A stretch of DNA of 64,000 nt from an uncultured Spirochaetaceae bacterium (GTDB taxonomy: Bacteria; Spirochaetota; Spirochaetia; Treponematales; Treponemataceae): positions 62,001 through 126,000 of the forward strand of contig CADBSK010000015.1 in the NCBI GenBank assembly GCA_902797305.1. The letters run 5' to 3'. The number at the start of each line of letters is the position of its first letter. Within the stretch, counting starts at the first letter, position 1. The notes under the pieces are model-generated. The model did no database searches and was not told where the DNA came from. It was given only the letters and a program-made list of their open reading frames with translations. The position numbers and the translations under genes are program-made. This document shows, in pieces, positions 1 to 8,711 of this stretch.

Positions 1-1041
1 ACTTCAAACGGTCAGATCGATTATTCTTATCTTCAAGAAAAAATTAATGAAGTTTTAACTTCAAGAAAAATTAATGGCGTATCTCAGGAAATTTTAAAGA
101 TTACCCAGAGTGATATGGCCGATTTTTTCCCTTGTCCTCGAAAATGGATTTTGGGAAGAGTTATAAATTTAAAAGACGAAAGCCTTGAAGCTGTTCTTTT
201 TAATAATTTTGACCAGGGAAATATAAACCATAAAATTCTTGAGTTATTATTTGACGAATTTAAGCAAAAAGATTTAGAACTACCGTTGGTTTTAGATGAC
301 GGAACTTTTGGAGAAAAAGAAAATCTTGTTAATGATATGATTTGTTCTAACGTAGATAAGGCAATTCATTCTTTTGATATGGATTTTAAAAATAGTCCAA
401 TCGTGATGGAGGTTTTGGAAAGTCAAAAAGAAGGTTTTGCAAAAGTGATTAGAGATTTTCTTTCTAGAATCTGCGAATCTCAAGAAAAAAAAGGTTATGC
501 CGGATATAAAGTTTATTCTACCGAGCAATGGCTTGGTACAAAACCTCATAACAAAGATTATGCTTTTTGTGGAAAAATCGATTCAATTCTTGTGGGCCCG
601 AATGGAGAAATTGCTATTATCGATTATAAAAATACCGCTGTGCCTCCGCGTAAAGATTGTATTTATGATGAAAATACTTCATCGTTAAAAAACTTTCAGT
701 GTCCGCTTTATGTTACGATTTGGAATTTATCAAAGGAAGGATGTCCTGTATCTTCAATGGATTTTCAGTCTATAACAAAGGATGATCGAACTCTTGTAAT
801 TTCTGAAAAAGAAAGAAAACCTCGGGAAGGATATTATTATCCTGAGGAATACCAGCCAACCTTAGATGTTTTTAATGAATATTCCGATTTGTTTTATGAA
901 AAAGTTACCAATCTTAAATTGAGTCCGGTTTCTTCTTCTCAAATACCACAGGAAGTTGTAGATAAATATACAGATTGTCAAAACTGTAGTTTTAAAACAA
1001 TTTGTAGAACCACATATTCGGTTGCATCCCGAAAAATATAA
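1..1041 (+). CDS. addB: AddB-like PD-(D/E)XK nuclease, C-terminal part (5' end outside window)
   Basis: The reading frame is open from base 1, so this is the C-terminal end of a longer protein. It carries a RecB-type nuclease signature: GKID near 571, then an IIDYK core near 613-630. A lone Cys in FPCPRKW (133-135) and a C-x2-C-x5-C cluster (976-1005) match the four-cysteine iron-sulphur staple known around the nuclease domain of AddB. AddB pairs with AddA to resect double-strand breaks before RecA loading, and an AddA homologue follows after 26 bases on the same strand. The helicase-like N-terminal region is not visible, so a different Fe-S nuclease of the PF12705 group cannot be fully excluded. 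Other Met codons inside the frame, such as 115, are internal and not starts. Confidence 0.8.
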   Translation, partial: TSNGQIDYSYLQEKINEVLTSRKINGVSQEILKITQSDMADFFPCPRKWILGRVINLKDESLEAVLFNNFDQGNINHKILELLFDEFKQKDLELPLVLDDGTFGEKENLVNDMICSNVDKAIHSFDMDFKNSPIVMEVLESQKEGFAKVIRDFLSRICESQEKKGYAGYKVYSTEQWLGTKPHNKDYAFCGKIDSILVGPNGEIAIIDYKNTAVPPRKDCIYDENTSSLKNFQCPLYVTIWNLSKEGCPVSSMDFQSITKDDRTLVISEKERKPREGYYYPEEYQPTLDVFNEYSDLFYEKVTNLKLSPVSSSQIPQEVVDKYTDCQNCSFKTICRTTYSVASRKI

Positions 1042-1067
1042 AAAAGATTAACGATTTGGAGAACAAA

Positions 1068-4000
1068 ATGCAGGAATTACATAGTAAATATTCATATTTA
1101 GATTATCTTGAACGGCCTCTTGATCCTCAGCAGCTGGCTGTTTGCTGTAGAACAGATAATTCAATTGTTGCGGCGGGAGCAGGTTCTGGTAAAACTCAGG
1201 TTCTTGCTACTCGATTTGCATGGTTATGTATGGAATTTGATGATATAACAGCTGATTCAATTCTTACCCTTACTTTTACCAAAAAAGCCGCAAACGAAAT
1301 GTATTTCCGTATTTATAAAACCCTAAAAAGATTTTCTGAGGCTCCTGAAGATATAGTTCCTGAGCGTCAAAAAAAGAATGCCTTAAAAGCCCTTGAATCT
1401 TTTTCAAAGGTTCATATTCAGACTCTTGACAGTTACTGTGGAACTATCGTAAGACAAGGAGCCAATCGCTATGGAATCAGACCTGATTTTACTACAGGTC
1501 AGGCTCAAAAAGATATTTATACAAAGGCTCTTTCTTTCGTTTTGAAAAATATTAATAATCCTGGTATACAACATTTTGCAAAACCCGGAAAAATTCAGGA
1601 ATTTGCAGAAAAGTTTTTTGGAACATTAATAATCCAAAATACATCAATCGCATGTGAAAAAGATTATTTTACAAGTAAATTAAAAATCCAAAAGGAACAA
1701 ATTGTAAATGAATGGAATAATCTTGTTACAAGCACAAAAGACGGATCTCTTCTTGATATTTTAAATAATTTATCAGTAGCTTTTGAAGATCCTGATGTAA
1801 AGGATTATATAAAAACAAATGAGGCGTTAACTGGAGTTTATGAGAGTTTAACTTCACCTTCTAAGCCTGAACTTAAGGTTTTACAAATTGAAAAGGTTTT
1901 TGATTCTCATAATACAGAAATTCTTGAATATATTAATTCTGTCCATAAATGGTTAAGTGATATTTCTTCCTTTAGAAGATCACCCAAAAAACTTGCCATG
2001 ATTCAAGTTATTAATGAAAGTCGAGATAAAATAAAGGGGGAAAAGGGATCCTCTGATTCTATTTTAAAAACGATTCTTTCCATTTACTCATACATTCAGG
2101 ATTATGAATACATTGTACAATTATTTTCTTTATTAGATGAATTTACACAGGAAATTAACCGTTATAAACGAATTTCAGGCCAGCTTTCCTTTAAAGATGT
2201 ATCTGAAATGGCGTTAAAAATACTTATAGAACAAAAAGATATTCGAACACAGGAAAAACAAGCTTACAAAAAAATAATGATTGATGAATTTCAGGATAAT
2301 AATGGTAAAAACCGTGACTTGTTATTCCTTTTAAGTGAAAAACCTGATGTTTTTACAACAATTTCTAATCCAGATGACAGTGACGAATTACACCGCCTTT
2401 TAATTAATCAGATTGTTAAAGACAAACTATTTTTTGTTGGGGATGAAAAACAGTCTATTTATAAATTCCGTGGTGCGGATGTTGCCGTTTTTAATCAACT
2501 TAAGGATGATTTAATAAAGATTAATGGTCCGGAAAGTAGTCTTTACATGATTTATAATTATCGTTCTGCTCCATCTCTGCTTTCTTCTTTTAATCAGATT
2601 TTTGGAGGCTGGAAGGCTAGTGATAATGATTTTGTAAATCTTAAGGAAAAAAATAGAATTTTTTTACCGGATTCAAGCGAGTCATTTGAAGCTTTGTATC
2701 CAAAGAATTCTGTCGCTCGTTTTGTAGATAAAGATCATAATGAAGTGCCTCCTGTTCAATTAAATGATTCCAATATTCATGCCAGTATAGATATCCTTTT
2801 GTCTAACAAACAGTTTAAAGATGACCTTGAAAAAAAATTAGTTTTAAATGAAAAAAATCAAACTGCTTATTATCTGGCAAAGAAAATTTCTTCTCTTGTA
2901 AAATCCGGAGTACCTTACGATAAAATTGCAATTCTTGATAAAAGTCGAACAAATCGTGATGTAATAAAACTCTGGTTAGAGCGGTTTGAGATTCCTTATA
3001 AACTTGATGAGCAGACAGATATTTTTAACGATGGACCTGTAAACGATATTTACAATTTTTTACGACTCTGTATTTATCCCTCTGATCAGCTGGCGATGGC
3101 AACTTATTTGTGTTCACCTTTTGCAGGCTTTTCTGAACAGGAACTGGAACAGGTTTTAATCTATGCTTCTTCTTTGACCTCTGAAAATACTCTCATCATA
3201 CAGCAAAAATTTGGAATCAATAGTGAATTAAGCTTAAAATTTAAGTCAGCCTGCGATTTTTATATGGAACAGCAGCCACTTATTTTGAGCAGACCGATTT
3301 GTGATACATTGAACTTTTTATGGTACGAATGTGGATACAGATATGAAACGATGCTAAATTCTTCTGTAAAAGTTTTTGCAGAACAATACGACTTTTTATT
3401 TGAGCTTGCCCGCCAGACTGATTTAGACGGAAGGAGTGTAGACTGGTTTATAGATCAACTTGCCCAGATAAAAGAAGAAGCTGATGCGGATATGGATGTA
3501 AAAGAAGTTTCTTATCCTCTTGAAATGCAAAGCGCAGTTCAAATTATGACCATTCATAAAAGTAAAGGACTTCAGTTTGATTATGTATTTATTCTTGGAT
3601 GTCTTGGCTCCACAAGAAATGAAAGTCAGGATGATTATTTTTATGACGAAACTTATGGAGTTTCTGTCCGTCCAAAAGGAAATAATCCAAATTATTTTTA
3701 TATTCGCCAGCAAAATGAGAATAAACTAAAAACTCAGGCAGAATATCGCCGTTTAATATATGTTGGACTTACCCGTGCTATAAAAAACTTTTATGTTCTT
3801 GGAAGTATTTCAGTTTCTGACAAAGAATCTACTAGCGAATCAACATTTATAAAAGATTTGGTAAGTTCTTATTATCCGGATTATAAGCTAACTGATCAGA
3901 ATACTCTATATGAACAGGATGCTCCATTTATTTTAAATATAATTCCTTCAGTTTCTAAAGAAGAAATATTCAGTTCTGTTTCTAAAATTAATTTGAATTC

Positions 4001-4706
4001 CAGCAGAAGAGAACAAATTAAACAAATGGAAAAACTGATTGAAAAAATCAGTTCTGACAAAAATGAAGGTAATATTATTGAAACTCCTGTTTTACTTTCT
4101 AATCGAATTACTCCAAGCAGCCTGGAAGAATTATCTTCTCAAGAATTGCAGGAATTACCTGTAATACCATCTCCTTGTAAGGAATTATATCCAGAAATTG
4201 ATTCCTTAATTAATTCTAGTAATTCATCTTTAGGCTATGATGAATTTGGAACTATTGTTCATAAATATCTGGAATATTCTGTGGGCAATAAAAATCTTGA
4301 GTTTTTACTGATAAATGATTTACAAAAGTTTTCGAAACTCACGGATAAACAAAGACTTCAAATTCATGAACTTATTAAACAAATTTGTAATAAATTCTCA
4401 CAGTCAAGTTATGGATTAAAGGCTCAGGAAGCTATCAAAAACAATTTACCGTGCTATCAGGAATATAGTTTTAAAATGTTTGATGATGGACTTTTAGTTA
4501 CAGGTTCAATAGATCTTTTTTATAAAAATGTAGACGGATCTTATACTATCGTAGATTACAAAACCGATCATAGCATTATTCCATTAAAATATAAAAAACA
4601 GCAGGATTGTTATAAAAAAGCACTTTGTTCTTTATTTAATGTGCAACCACAATGCGTTAAACAGGTTTTGTATTATGTTCGCTATGATTACGCTGTGGAA
4701 ATTTAA
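1068..4706 (+). CDS. addA: AddA-like ATP-dependent helicase-nuclease (UvrD/RecB superfamily 1)
   Basis: About 1212 residues, the usual AddA size. Superfamily 1 helicase motifs appear in order: Walker A GAGSGKT near residue 40, TLTFTKKAA (Ia), the Walker B box IDEFQD near 407, GDEKQSIYKFRGAD (III), TIHKSKGLQFD (V) and YVGLTRA (VI). The C-terminus holds a RecB-type nuclease: HKYLE, then GSID and IVDYKTD near residues 1145-1170. It should work with the upstream AddB-like protein as a dual-nuclease helicase that processes DNA ends for recombination. I chose ATG 1068 because GGAG at 1058-1061 lies 6 bases upstream; the in-frame TTG at 1056 is part of that ribosome-binding site. The stop overlaps the end of the convergent gene at 4703 by 4 bases. 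Confidence 0.9.
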   Translation: MQELHSKYSYLDYLERPLDPQQLAVCCRTDNSIVAAGAGSGKTQVLATRFAWLCMEFDDITADSILTLTFTKKAANEMYFRIYKTLKRFSEAPEDIVPERQKKNALKALESFSKVHIQTLDSYCGTIVRQGANRYGIRPDFTTGQAQKDIYTKALSFVLKNINNPGIQHFAKPGKIQEFAEKFFGTLIIQNTSIACEKDYFTSKLKIQKEQIVNEWNNLVTSTKDGSLLDILNNLSVAFEDPDVKDYIKTNEALTGVYESLTSPSKPELKVLQIEKVFDSHNTEILEYINSVHKWLSDISSFRRSPKKLAMIQVINESRDKIKGEKGSSDSILKTILSIYSYIQDYEYIVQLFSLLDEFTQEINRYKRISGQLSFKDVSEMALKILIEQKDIRTQEKQAYKKIMIDEFQDNNGKNRDLLFLLSEKPDVFTTISNPDDSDELHRLLINQIVKDKLFFVGDEKQSIYKFRGADVAVFNQLKDDLIKINGPESSLYMIYNYRSAPSLLSSFNQIFGGWKASDNDFVNLKEKNRIFLPDSSESFEALYPKNSVARFVDKDHNEVPPVQLNDSNIHASIDILLSNKQFKDDLEKKLVLNEKNQTAYYLAKKISSLVKSGVPYDKIAILDKSRTNRDVIKLWLERFEIPYKLDEQTDIFNDGPVNDIYNFLRLCIYPSDQLAMATYLCSPFAGFSEQELEQVLIYASSLTSENTLIIQQKFGINSELSLKFKSACDFYMEQQPLILSRPICDTLNFLWYECGYRYETMLNSSVKVFAEQYDFLFELARQTDLDGRSVDWFIDQLAQIKEEADADMDVKEVSYPLEMQSAVQIMTIHKSKGLQFDYVFILGCLGSTRNESQDDYFYDETYGVSVRPKGNNPNYFYIRQQNENKLKTQAEYRRLIYVGLTRAIKNFYVLGSISVSDKESTSESTFIKDLVSSYYPDYKLTDQNTLYEQDAPFILNIIPSVSKEEIFSSVSKINLNSSRREQIKQMEKLIEKISSDKNEGNIIETPVLLSNRITPSSLEELSSQELQELPVIPSPCKELYPEIDSLINSSNSSLGYDEFGTIVHKYLEYSVGNKNLEFLLINDLQKFSKLTDKQRLQIHELIKQICNKFSQSSYGLKAQEAIKNNLPCYQEYSFKMFDDGLLVTGSIDLFYKNVDGSYTIVDYKTDHSIIPLKYKKQQDCYKKALCSLFNVQPQCVKQVLYYVRYDYAVEI

Positions 4707-5167
4707 TTTGTTTTTTCTACTAATTTCTGATAATAATACTCCATTGTGTCTTCCCAGCGATATCTTGTTATTGGAAAAGCATCCCTTACAGCCTGAATAT
4801 GTTCTCCTTTGACTTTCTTTTTGGTTCCATCATTGAAAATAACTTCCCAACCATCGTTATTTTTATTTCTTAAGATGTCTGTAACGATTTTATTACTTGG
4901 TCTTCCGCCTTTTTTTCCATTTTCCCGAACCGCTTTTGTTTTACGACTTGTAGATCGCTGGCCTCCGCTTTTTTGTCCAAAATATGTAAAATCGATTGCC
5001 TGCTGAATTTTATCGATTGCATGCTTTATATCTTCCGAGCATTGGATTAATTCTTCTTTTTTCTTGGCCATATAATTTGCAGGAAAATTTTCTGCAATTT
5101 GTTTAATTCGATTCATTGTCTTATCTAAAAGTTCCTGGGTTTCTTTTAATTGGGGCGTCATGTTCAT
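4703..5167 (-). CDS. Small helical protein with GGRP motif, function unknown
   Basis: A protein of 154 residues that I do not recognise. The first 60 residues look helical and charged, suited to a coiled coil. A basic stretch follows near residues 68-95 with RENGKKGGRPSN; the GRP core resembles an AT-hook or the GKKGGRP motif of small DNA-associated proteins. The C-terminal part (DGWEVIFNDGTKKKVKGEH) looks like a small beta domain. It starts one base after the stop of the WYL regulator at 5169-6152 and is probably co-transcribed with it. GGAG lies about 10 bases before ATG 5167. It converges with addA and shares 4 bases with it. DNA binding is inference from composition only. Confidence 0.65.
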   Translation of the reverse strand: MNMTPQLKETQELLDKTMNRIKQIAENFPANYMAKKKEELIQCSEDIKHAIDKIQQAIDFTYFGQKSGGQRSTSRKTKAVRENGKKGGRPSNKIVTDILRNKNNDGWEVIFNDGTKKKVKGEHIQAVRDAFPITRYRWEDTMEYYYQKLVEKTN

Positions 5168-5168
5168 T

Positions 5169-6152
5169 TTAGTATTTCTCCAGTATTTTTTTTGCTTCTT
5201 GAATAACTTTTTCTCTTAATTCTGGTGGATTTATTACTTTAACAGCAGAACCAAACTTTAAAATCCAGAATAAGCTTTCCTGCAGCTGATTACTCATAAA
5301 GCTTAAATAAACCGTTCCATCTGGATTCTGGTGGCATTTCTGATCTACATGCCAGGTTCTTTCCAGAATGTAAGTACTTATCGAAGAAGAAAACTCCAGT
5401 TCGATTTTTACAGCAGGACTTTTATTATCCCAAATTCCAAAGTCTGGGTCTATATGATTATTAAGATTAAAATCTTCCTTTATTATATAAGTGGTGTTTG
5501 TCAATTTGATGTTTTTCATTCTGCTTAAAGAATATGTAATGAATGTATTGTGTTTATGGCAAAATCCTATTACATACCAGGAACCTTTCTGACATAAAAC
5601 ATTGTATGGATCAAAAAATCTTTCGGTATATTCATTTTTATTGATTGACCGATAGAAAAAACTGACAGTTTTCTTTAATTTTATGGAATCAAATATTGTA
5701 TTAAAAATCTTTTCATCAATCGAAGGAAGGGGATCTTTTATAAAGGTAACGTTATTCGTGTTAAAAGAAGAATCAACGGCCACTGATTCGGGTAAAATAT
5801 CCATCATCTTTGTGATTATATGTTTAAAACTTGATTCTAAGGGGGTATTTTTATATTGCTCTAACAAGGGAAGAACTGTTGTAACTGTAAATAATTCTCC
5901 TTCCGTGAGCATAAGACTTTTTATAAAAAAAGTGGAGTCAGTGTAATAATAACCGTTTTTAAGAGAATCATATTCTATTGGAGCCTGATACCTGTCTCTT
6001 AAAAATTCTATATCTCGCATTATAGTTGCTCTGCTTACTTCAAATTTTCTCTGAAGGTAAGGAACATTTGGGTAGGTACCTTTACGGATTTCATCATCAA
6101 TTTGTAAAATTCTTAATGATTTTACTTTATCTTCTCTAATTTTTTTTGCCAT
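5169..6152 (-). CDS. WYL-domain transcriptional regulator (HTH plus WYL)
   Basis: 327 residues with the layout of the YafY/PafBC-like family. An N-terminal winged helix (residues about 10-70, with RKFEVSRATIMRDIEFLRDRY as recognition region) is followed by a WYL domain at about 145-225, where the motif reads SWYVIGFC and is followed by SLSRMKNI, and by a C-terminal WCX-like extension to residue 325. WYL domains sense nucleic-acid or nucleotide ligands in several characterised regulators, including PafBC and the ssDNA sensor DriD. Its targets are unknown; the neighbouring structured RNA, the downstream GGRP protein and the convergent addAB pair are candidates by position. No Shine-Dalgarno sequence is visible before ATG 6152; the upstream sequence is T-rich, with TAAAAT about ten bases before the start. 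Confidence 0.88.
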   Translation of the reverse strand: MAKKIREDKVKSLRILQIDDEIRKGTYPNVPYLQRKFEVSRATIMRDIEFLRDRYQAPIEYDSLKNGYYYTDSTFFIKSLMLTEGELFTVTTVLPLLEQYKNTPLESSFKHIITKMMDILPESVAVDSSFNTNNVTFIKDPLPSIDEKIFNTIFDSIKLKKTVSFFYRSINKNEYTERFFDPYNVLCQKGSWYVIGFCHKHNTFITYSLSRMKNIKLTNTTYIIKEDFNLNNHIDPDFGIWDNKSPAVKIELEFSSSISTYILERTWHVDQKCHQNPDGTVYLSFMSNQLQESLFWILKFGSAVKVINPPELREKVIQEAKKILEKY

Positions 6153-6221
6153 TACAATTTTAATTTTACAACAAAAATGTAAAAAAAAAGTAAAAAAAAC
6201 ACTTTTTTATAAAAAAAAGAT

Positions 6222-6250
6222 TTGACAACTTTTATAAAGTACGCTATATT
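6222..6250 (+). promoter_or_regulatory. Sigma-70 promoter for the structured RNA
   Basis: A -35 box TTGACA (6222-6227), a 17-base spacer and a -10 box TATATT (6245-6250). This is one of the closest matches to consensus in the window. Transcription should start near 6257, at the foot of the first RNA hairpin. Confidence 0.7.
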
Positions 6251-6256
6251 ATAGTC

Positions 6257-6355
6257 AGCTTGTAAATAAGCTGATAAACTCTCTCCGATGTCCGGTGAAA
6301 ACCCGGACGGGCAGGGTGCCGGGTGGCGTTGTCGTTCGGTGCCCTGCCTTTTTTT
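6257..6355 (+). ncRNA. Structured RNA of about 99 nt, attenuator/riboswitch-like or small RNA
   Basis: This stretch is much richer in G+C than its surroundings and contains no convincing ORF. It can form three hairpins. Stem 1 pairs CAGCTT (6256-6261) with AAGCTG (6268-6273). Stem 2 pairs GTCCGG (6290-6295) with CCGGAC (6303-6308). Stem 3 is 12 bp, GGCAGGGTGCCG (6310-6321) with CGGTGCCCTGCC (6337-6348), followed by seven T, which makes it an intrinsic terminator. An alternative perfect 6-bp pairing, ACCCGG (6301-6306) with CCGGGT (6319-6324), would break both stem 2 and the foot of the terminator, as in an attenuator. It has a strong promoter and lies upstream of rpsD, which also has its own promoter. 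I do not recognise it as SRP RNA, 6S RNA, tmRNA or a known riboswitch class. Confidence 0.6.
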
Positions 6356-6397
6356 ATGTCTAAATCCTTATGCAATCTTAAATATTCTCTTGTTGTA

Positions 6398-6426
6398 TTG
6401 AATTAATTTTTTATATTCGCTATAAT
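6398..6426 (+). promoter_or_regulatory. Promoter of rpsD
   Basis: TTGAAT (6398-6403), a 17-base spacer and TATAAT (6421-6426). It lies 43 bases before the rpsD start and downstream of the RNA terminator, so rpsD can be transcribed independently of the structured RNA. Confidence 0.6.
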
Positions 6427-6469
6427 TAAAAAGTTAGTTTATCTAACGAATAATTTTAAGGAGTCCTAA

Positions 6470-7063
6470 ATGGCAACTAGAAGAAGTCCTAGATTCAAAG
6501 AATGTAGAAGACTTGGTGTAAACGTATGCGGTCACCCAAAAGCTTTGGACAGAGCAAATAGTCCAGCTTTCAAGAAAAATCACAAACAGTCGGAATACGG
6601 CTTGCAGCTTGCTGAAAAACAGAAAGTTAAAGCTTATTACGGCATTTTGGAAAAGCAGATGCTTCGCGCTTATAAAGAAGCAGCTCGTTCCAACGGAAAT
6701 ACAGGAGAACAGTTATTAATTTCTCTTGAATGCCGTTTAGACAATCTTGTATACAGAATGGGATTCGCTAACTCTATCCGTATGGCTCGCCAGATGGTAA
6801 GTCATGGACACATGCTCGTAGACGGAAAGAACATCAACATTCCTTCATTCAAGGTAAAAGTAGGCTCAACAATCCAGCTCATCGAAAAGTCTCGCAAGAG
6901 TGAACAGTTCAAGAACTGCTTCCTCAGCCAGAATAGAGCACCTCTTTCTTACATCACTCGTGACGAAGCAAACTTTGCTTGTACTTTCACAGCTCTTCCA
7001 CAGAGAAAAGAAATCCCTGTAGATGTTAAGGAACAGCTTGTAGTAGAATACTACTCTAAATAA
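6470..7063 (+). CDS. rpsD: Small-subunit ribosomal protein uS4
   Basis: 197 residues, slightly shorter than the typical 200-205. The N-terminus (PRFKECRRLGVNVCGHPK) and the S4 RNA-binding domain at about residues 90-150 (LECRLDNLVYRMGFANSIRMARQMVSHGHMLVDGK, given here as a region) are typical. uS4 binds the 5' domain of 16S rRNA early in 30S assembly and in some bacteria represses its own operon by binding the mRNA leader. Here it stands alone, not in the alpha-operon next to rpoA. AAGGAG lies 7 bases before ATG. It is preceded by its own promoter at 6398 and, further up, by the structured RNA at 6257-6355; a strong terminator follows. Confidence 0.96.
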   Translation: MATRRSPRFKECRRLGVNVCGHPKALDRANSPAFKKNHKQSEYGLQLAEKQKVKAYYGILEKQMLRAYKEAARSNGNTGEQLLISLECRLDNLVYRMGFANSIRMARQMVSHGHMLVDGKNINIPSFKVKVGSTIQLIEKSRKSEQFKNCFLSQNRAPLSYITRDEANFACTFTALPQRKEIPVDVKEQLVVEYYSK

Positions 7064-7083
7064 GGATAGTTTTTACTATGACA

Positions 7084-7119
7084 AAAGCCATCTTGTTAAT
7101 TCAAGATGGCTTTTTTTTT
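7084..7119 (+). terminator. Intrinsic terminator after rpsD
   Basis: A perfect stem AAAGCCATCTTG / CAAGATGGCTTT with loop TTAATT, followed by a run of T. It ends the rpsD transcript 20 bases after the stop codon. Confidence 0.9.
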
Positions 7120-7179
7120 ACCAAAGTTTTTTCAAATAAATTTTTGAGGTAAGGTTCTTAAACTATATTTCTGTTTTAA

Positions 7180-7208
7180 TTGAATAGAATTTCATATTGT
7201 ACTAAAAT
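7180..7208 (+). promoter_or_regulatory. Promoter of murC, placing the transcript start at the ATG
   Basis: TTGAAT (7180-7185), a 17-base spacer and TAAAAT (7203-7208). The expected start site at +6 to +7 falls on the A of ATG 7215, so the mRNA may have no leader. No Shine-Dalgarno sequence is present between the two. Confidence 0.5.
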
Positions 7209-7214
7209 GTAATT

Positions 7215-8711
7215 ATGACTAATCAAACCTTACCACAAAATTTAAAGGGTGTTCATATTCACTTTGTTGGAATAAAAGGAACCGGAATGGCCGCTCTTGT
7301 TGAAATTTTACACCACAACGGAGCAATAATTACAGGTTCTGACGTTTCAGAAATTTTTTATACAGATCAAATTCTGGAGAGACTTGGATTAAAAGCTCTT
7401 CCATTTTCAGAAGAAAATATAACAGATTCAATTCAATATGTAGTTTATTCCAGTGCTTATAAATTGGACAAGAATCCTGATTTAATTGCAGCATGTAAAA
7501 AAGGGATTCCTTGCCTTTTGTATAATGAAGCATTAGGTTCCTATAGTGCACTTTCATATTCCTGTGGTATTTGTGGCGTTCATGGAAAGACTTCAACAAC
7601 AGGAATTACGGGTACAATTCTCAAAGAAATCGATTTACCGTCACAGGTATTAGCCGGAAGTATTATTAATTCCTTTGGCGGAACATGTACTTATACTAGC
7701 CCATTGATTTCTAATGACAAAAAGAATATTTTTGTTGCAGAAACTTGTGAATATCAGCGTCATTTTATGGCATTTTCCCCTCAAAAAATTATCTTAACAA
7801 GTGTAGAGCCTGATCATCAGGATTTTTATCCGACTTATGAATCAATAAGGGACGCATTTGTTGATTATGCCTGTAAATTACCGGAAAACGGTGATTTAAT
7901 TTATTGTGCAGATGATAAAGGTGCAGTTGAAGTTTCAGAAATCGTTAGTAAAAAACGTCCTGACATTAATCTTATTCCTTATGGTGAACAAGCAGATGAT
8001 GATTTTCATTTAACTTTTGCTGGAGTTAAGAATGAAAAAAACTGTTTTAGCTTGAACCTTTTTAAGAACAAAGTATTGTATTTAAAAGTTCCTGGACAAC
8101 ACGAAGTTCGGGATGCTGTTGCAGCAGTTGCACTTGTTGTTCAGTTATTAAAGTCTAACAATAAAAATCCTTTAGACTATGTAGAAAATATTCAAAGAGG
8201 TCTAGAGAATTTTAACGGTGGAAAACGCAGAAGTGAAGTTATTGGTTCTGCAACAACAAAATCAGGAAATTCAGTTGTTGTTATAGACGATTATGGTCAT
8301 CATCCTACTGCGATTCGTACAACATTAGCCGGCTATAAAGAATTTTACAAAGGACGAAAAATTATTGTCGATTTTATGAGTCACACTTATTCAAGAACTC
8401 AAGCTTTATTAAACGAGTTTGCATCAAGTTTTTCTTCTGCAGATACTGTGATTCTGCATAAAATCTATAGTTCAGCAAGAGAAAATCCTGCAGATTTTTC
8501 AATAAACGGTAAAACTCTTTTTGAAGAAACCTTAAAATATAATTCTCATGTAGTTTATTTTGAAGAAGTTCTTGATGCTACAGATTTTGTTCTTAGGGAA
8601 CTGGATAAGAATTTAGATTCTTATAAATATCCTGATGGGTATTTGTTTATAACAATGGGAGCGGGTGACAACTGGAAGCTTGGAAAAGCCGTTTTGGAGA
8701 AATTAAAATGA
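7215..8711 (+). CDS. murC: UDP-N-acetylmuramate--L-alanine ligase (MurC)
   Basis: 498 residues of the Mur ligase family. The N-terminal nucleotide-binding domain begins HFVGIKGTGMAAL and GSDVS. The central ATPase has the P-loop CGVHGKTSTTG near residue 120 and the catalytic SVEPDHQDFY region. The C-terminal domain has DDYGHHPTAIRTT and ends with MGAGDNWKLGKAVLEKL, typical of MurC. It adds L-alanine to UDP-MurNAc in the cytoplasm, the first step of the peptidoglycan stem peptide. The related enzyme Mpl is the main alternative, but length and the C-terminal MGAGD signature favour MurC. The stop codon overlaps the yicC start (ATGA at 8708), so translation is probably coupled. The gene appears to lack a ribosome-binding site; see the promoter at 7180. 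Confidence 0.88.
   Translation: MTNQTLPQNLKGVHIHFVGIKGTGMAALVEILHHNGAIITGSDVSEIFYTDQILERLGLKALPFSEENITDSIQYVVYSSAYKLDKNPDLIAACKKGIPCLLYNEALGSYSALSYSCGICGVHGKTSTTGITGTILKEIDLPSQVLAGSIINSFGGTCTYTSPLISNDKKNIFVAETCEYQRHFMAFSPQKIILTSVEPDHQDFYPTYESIRDAFVDYACKLPENGDLIYCADDKGAVEVSEIVSKKRPDINLIPYGEQADDDFHLTFAGVKNEKNCFSLNLFKNKVLYLKVPGQHEVRDAVAAVALVVQLLKSNNKNPLDYVENIQRGLENFNGGKRRSEVIGSATTKSGNSVVVIDDYGHHPTAIRTTLAGYKEFYKGRKIIVDFMSHTYSRTQALLNEFASSFSSADTVILHKIYSSARENPADFSINGKTLFEETLKYNSHVVYFEEVLDATDFVLRELDKNLDSYKYPDGYLFITMGAGDNWKLGKAVLEKLK

Noticed and set aside
6153-6470. SRP RNA, 6S RNA, tmRNA or T-box as identity of the structured RNA.
   Set aside because: None of the diagnostic sequence cores is present; GGGTGG near 6320 resembles part of a T-box but the specifier and antiterminator are missing.
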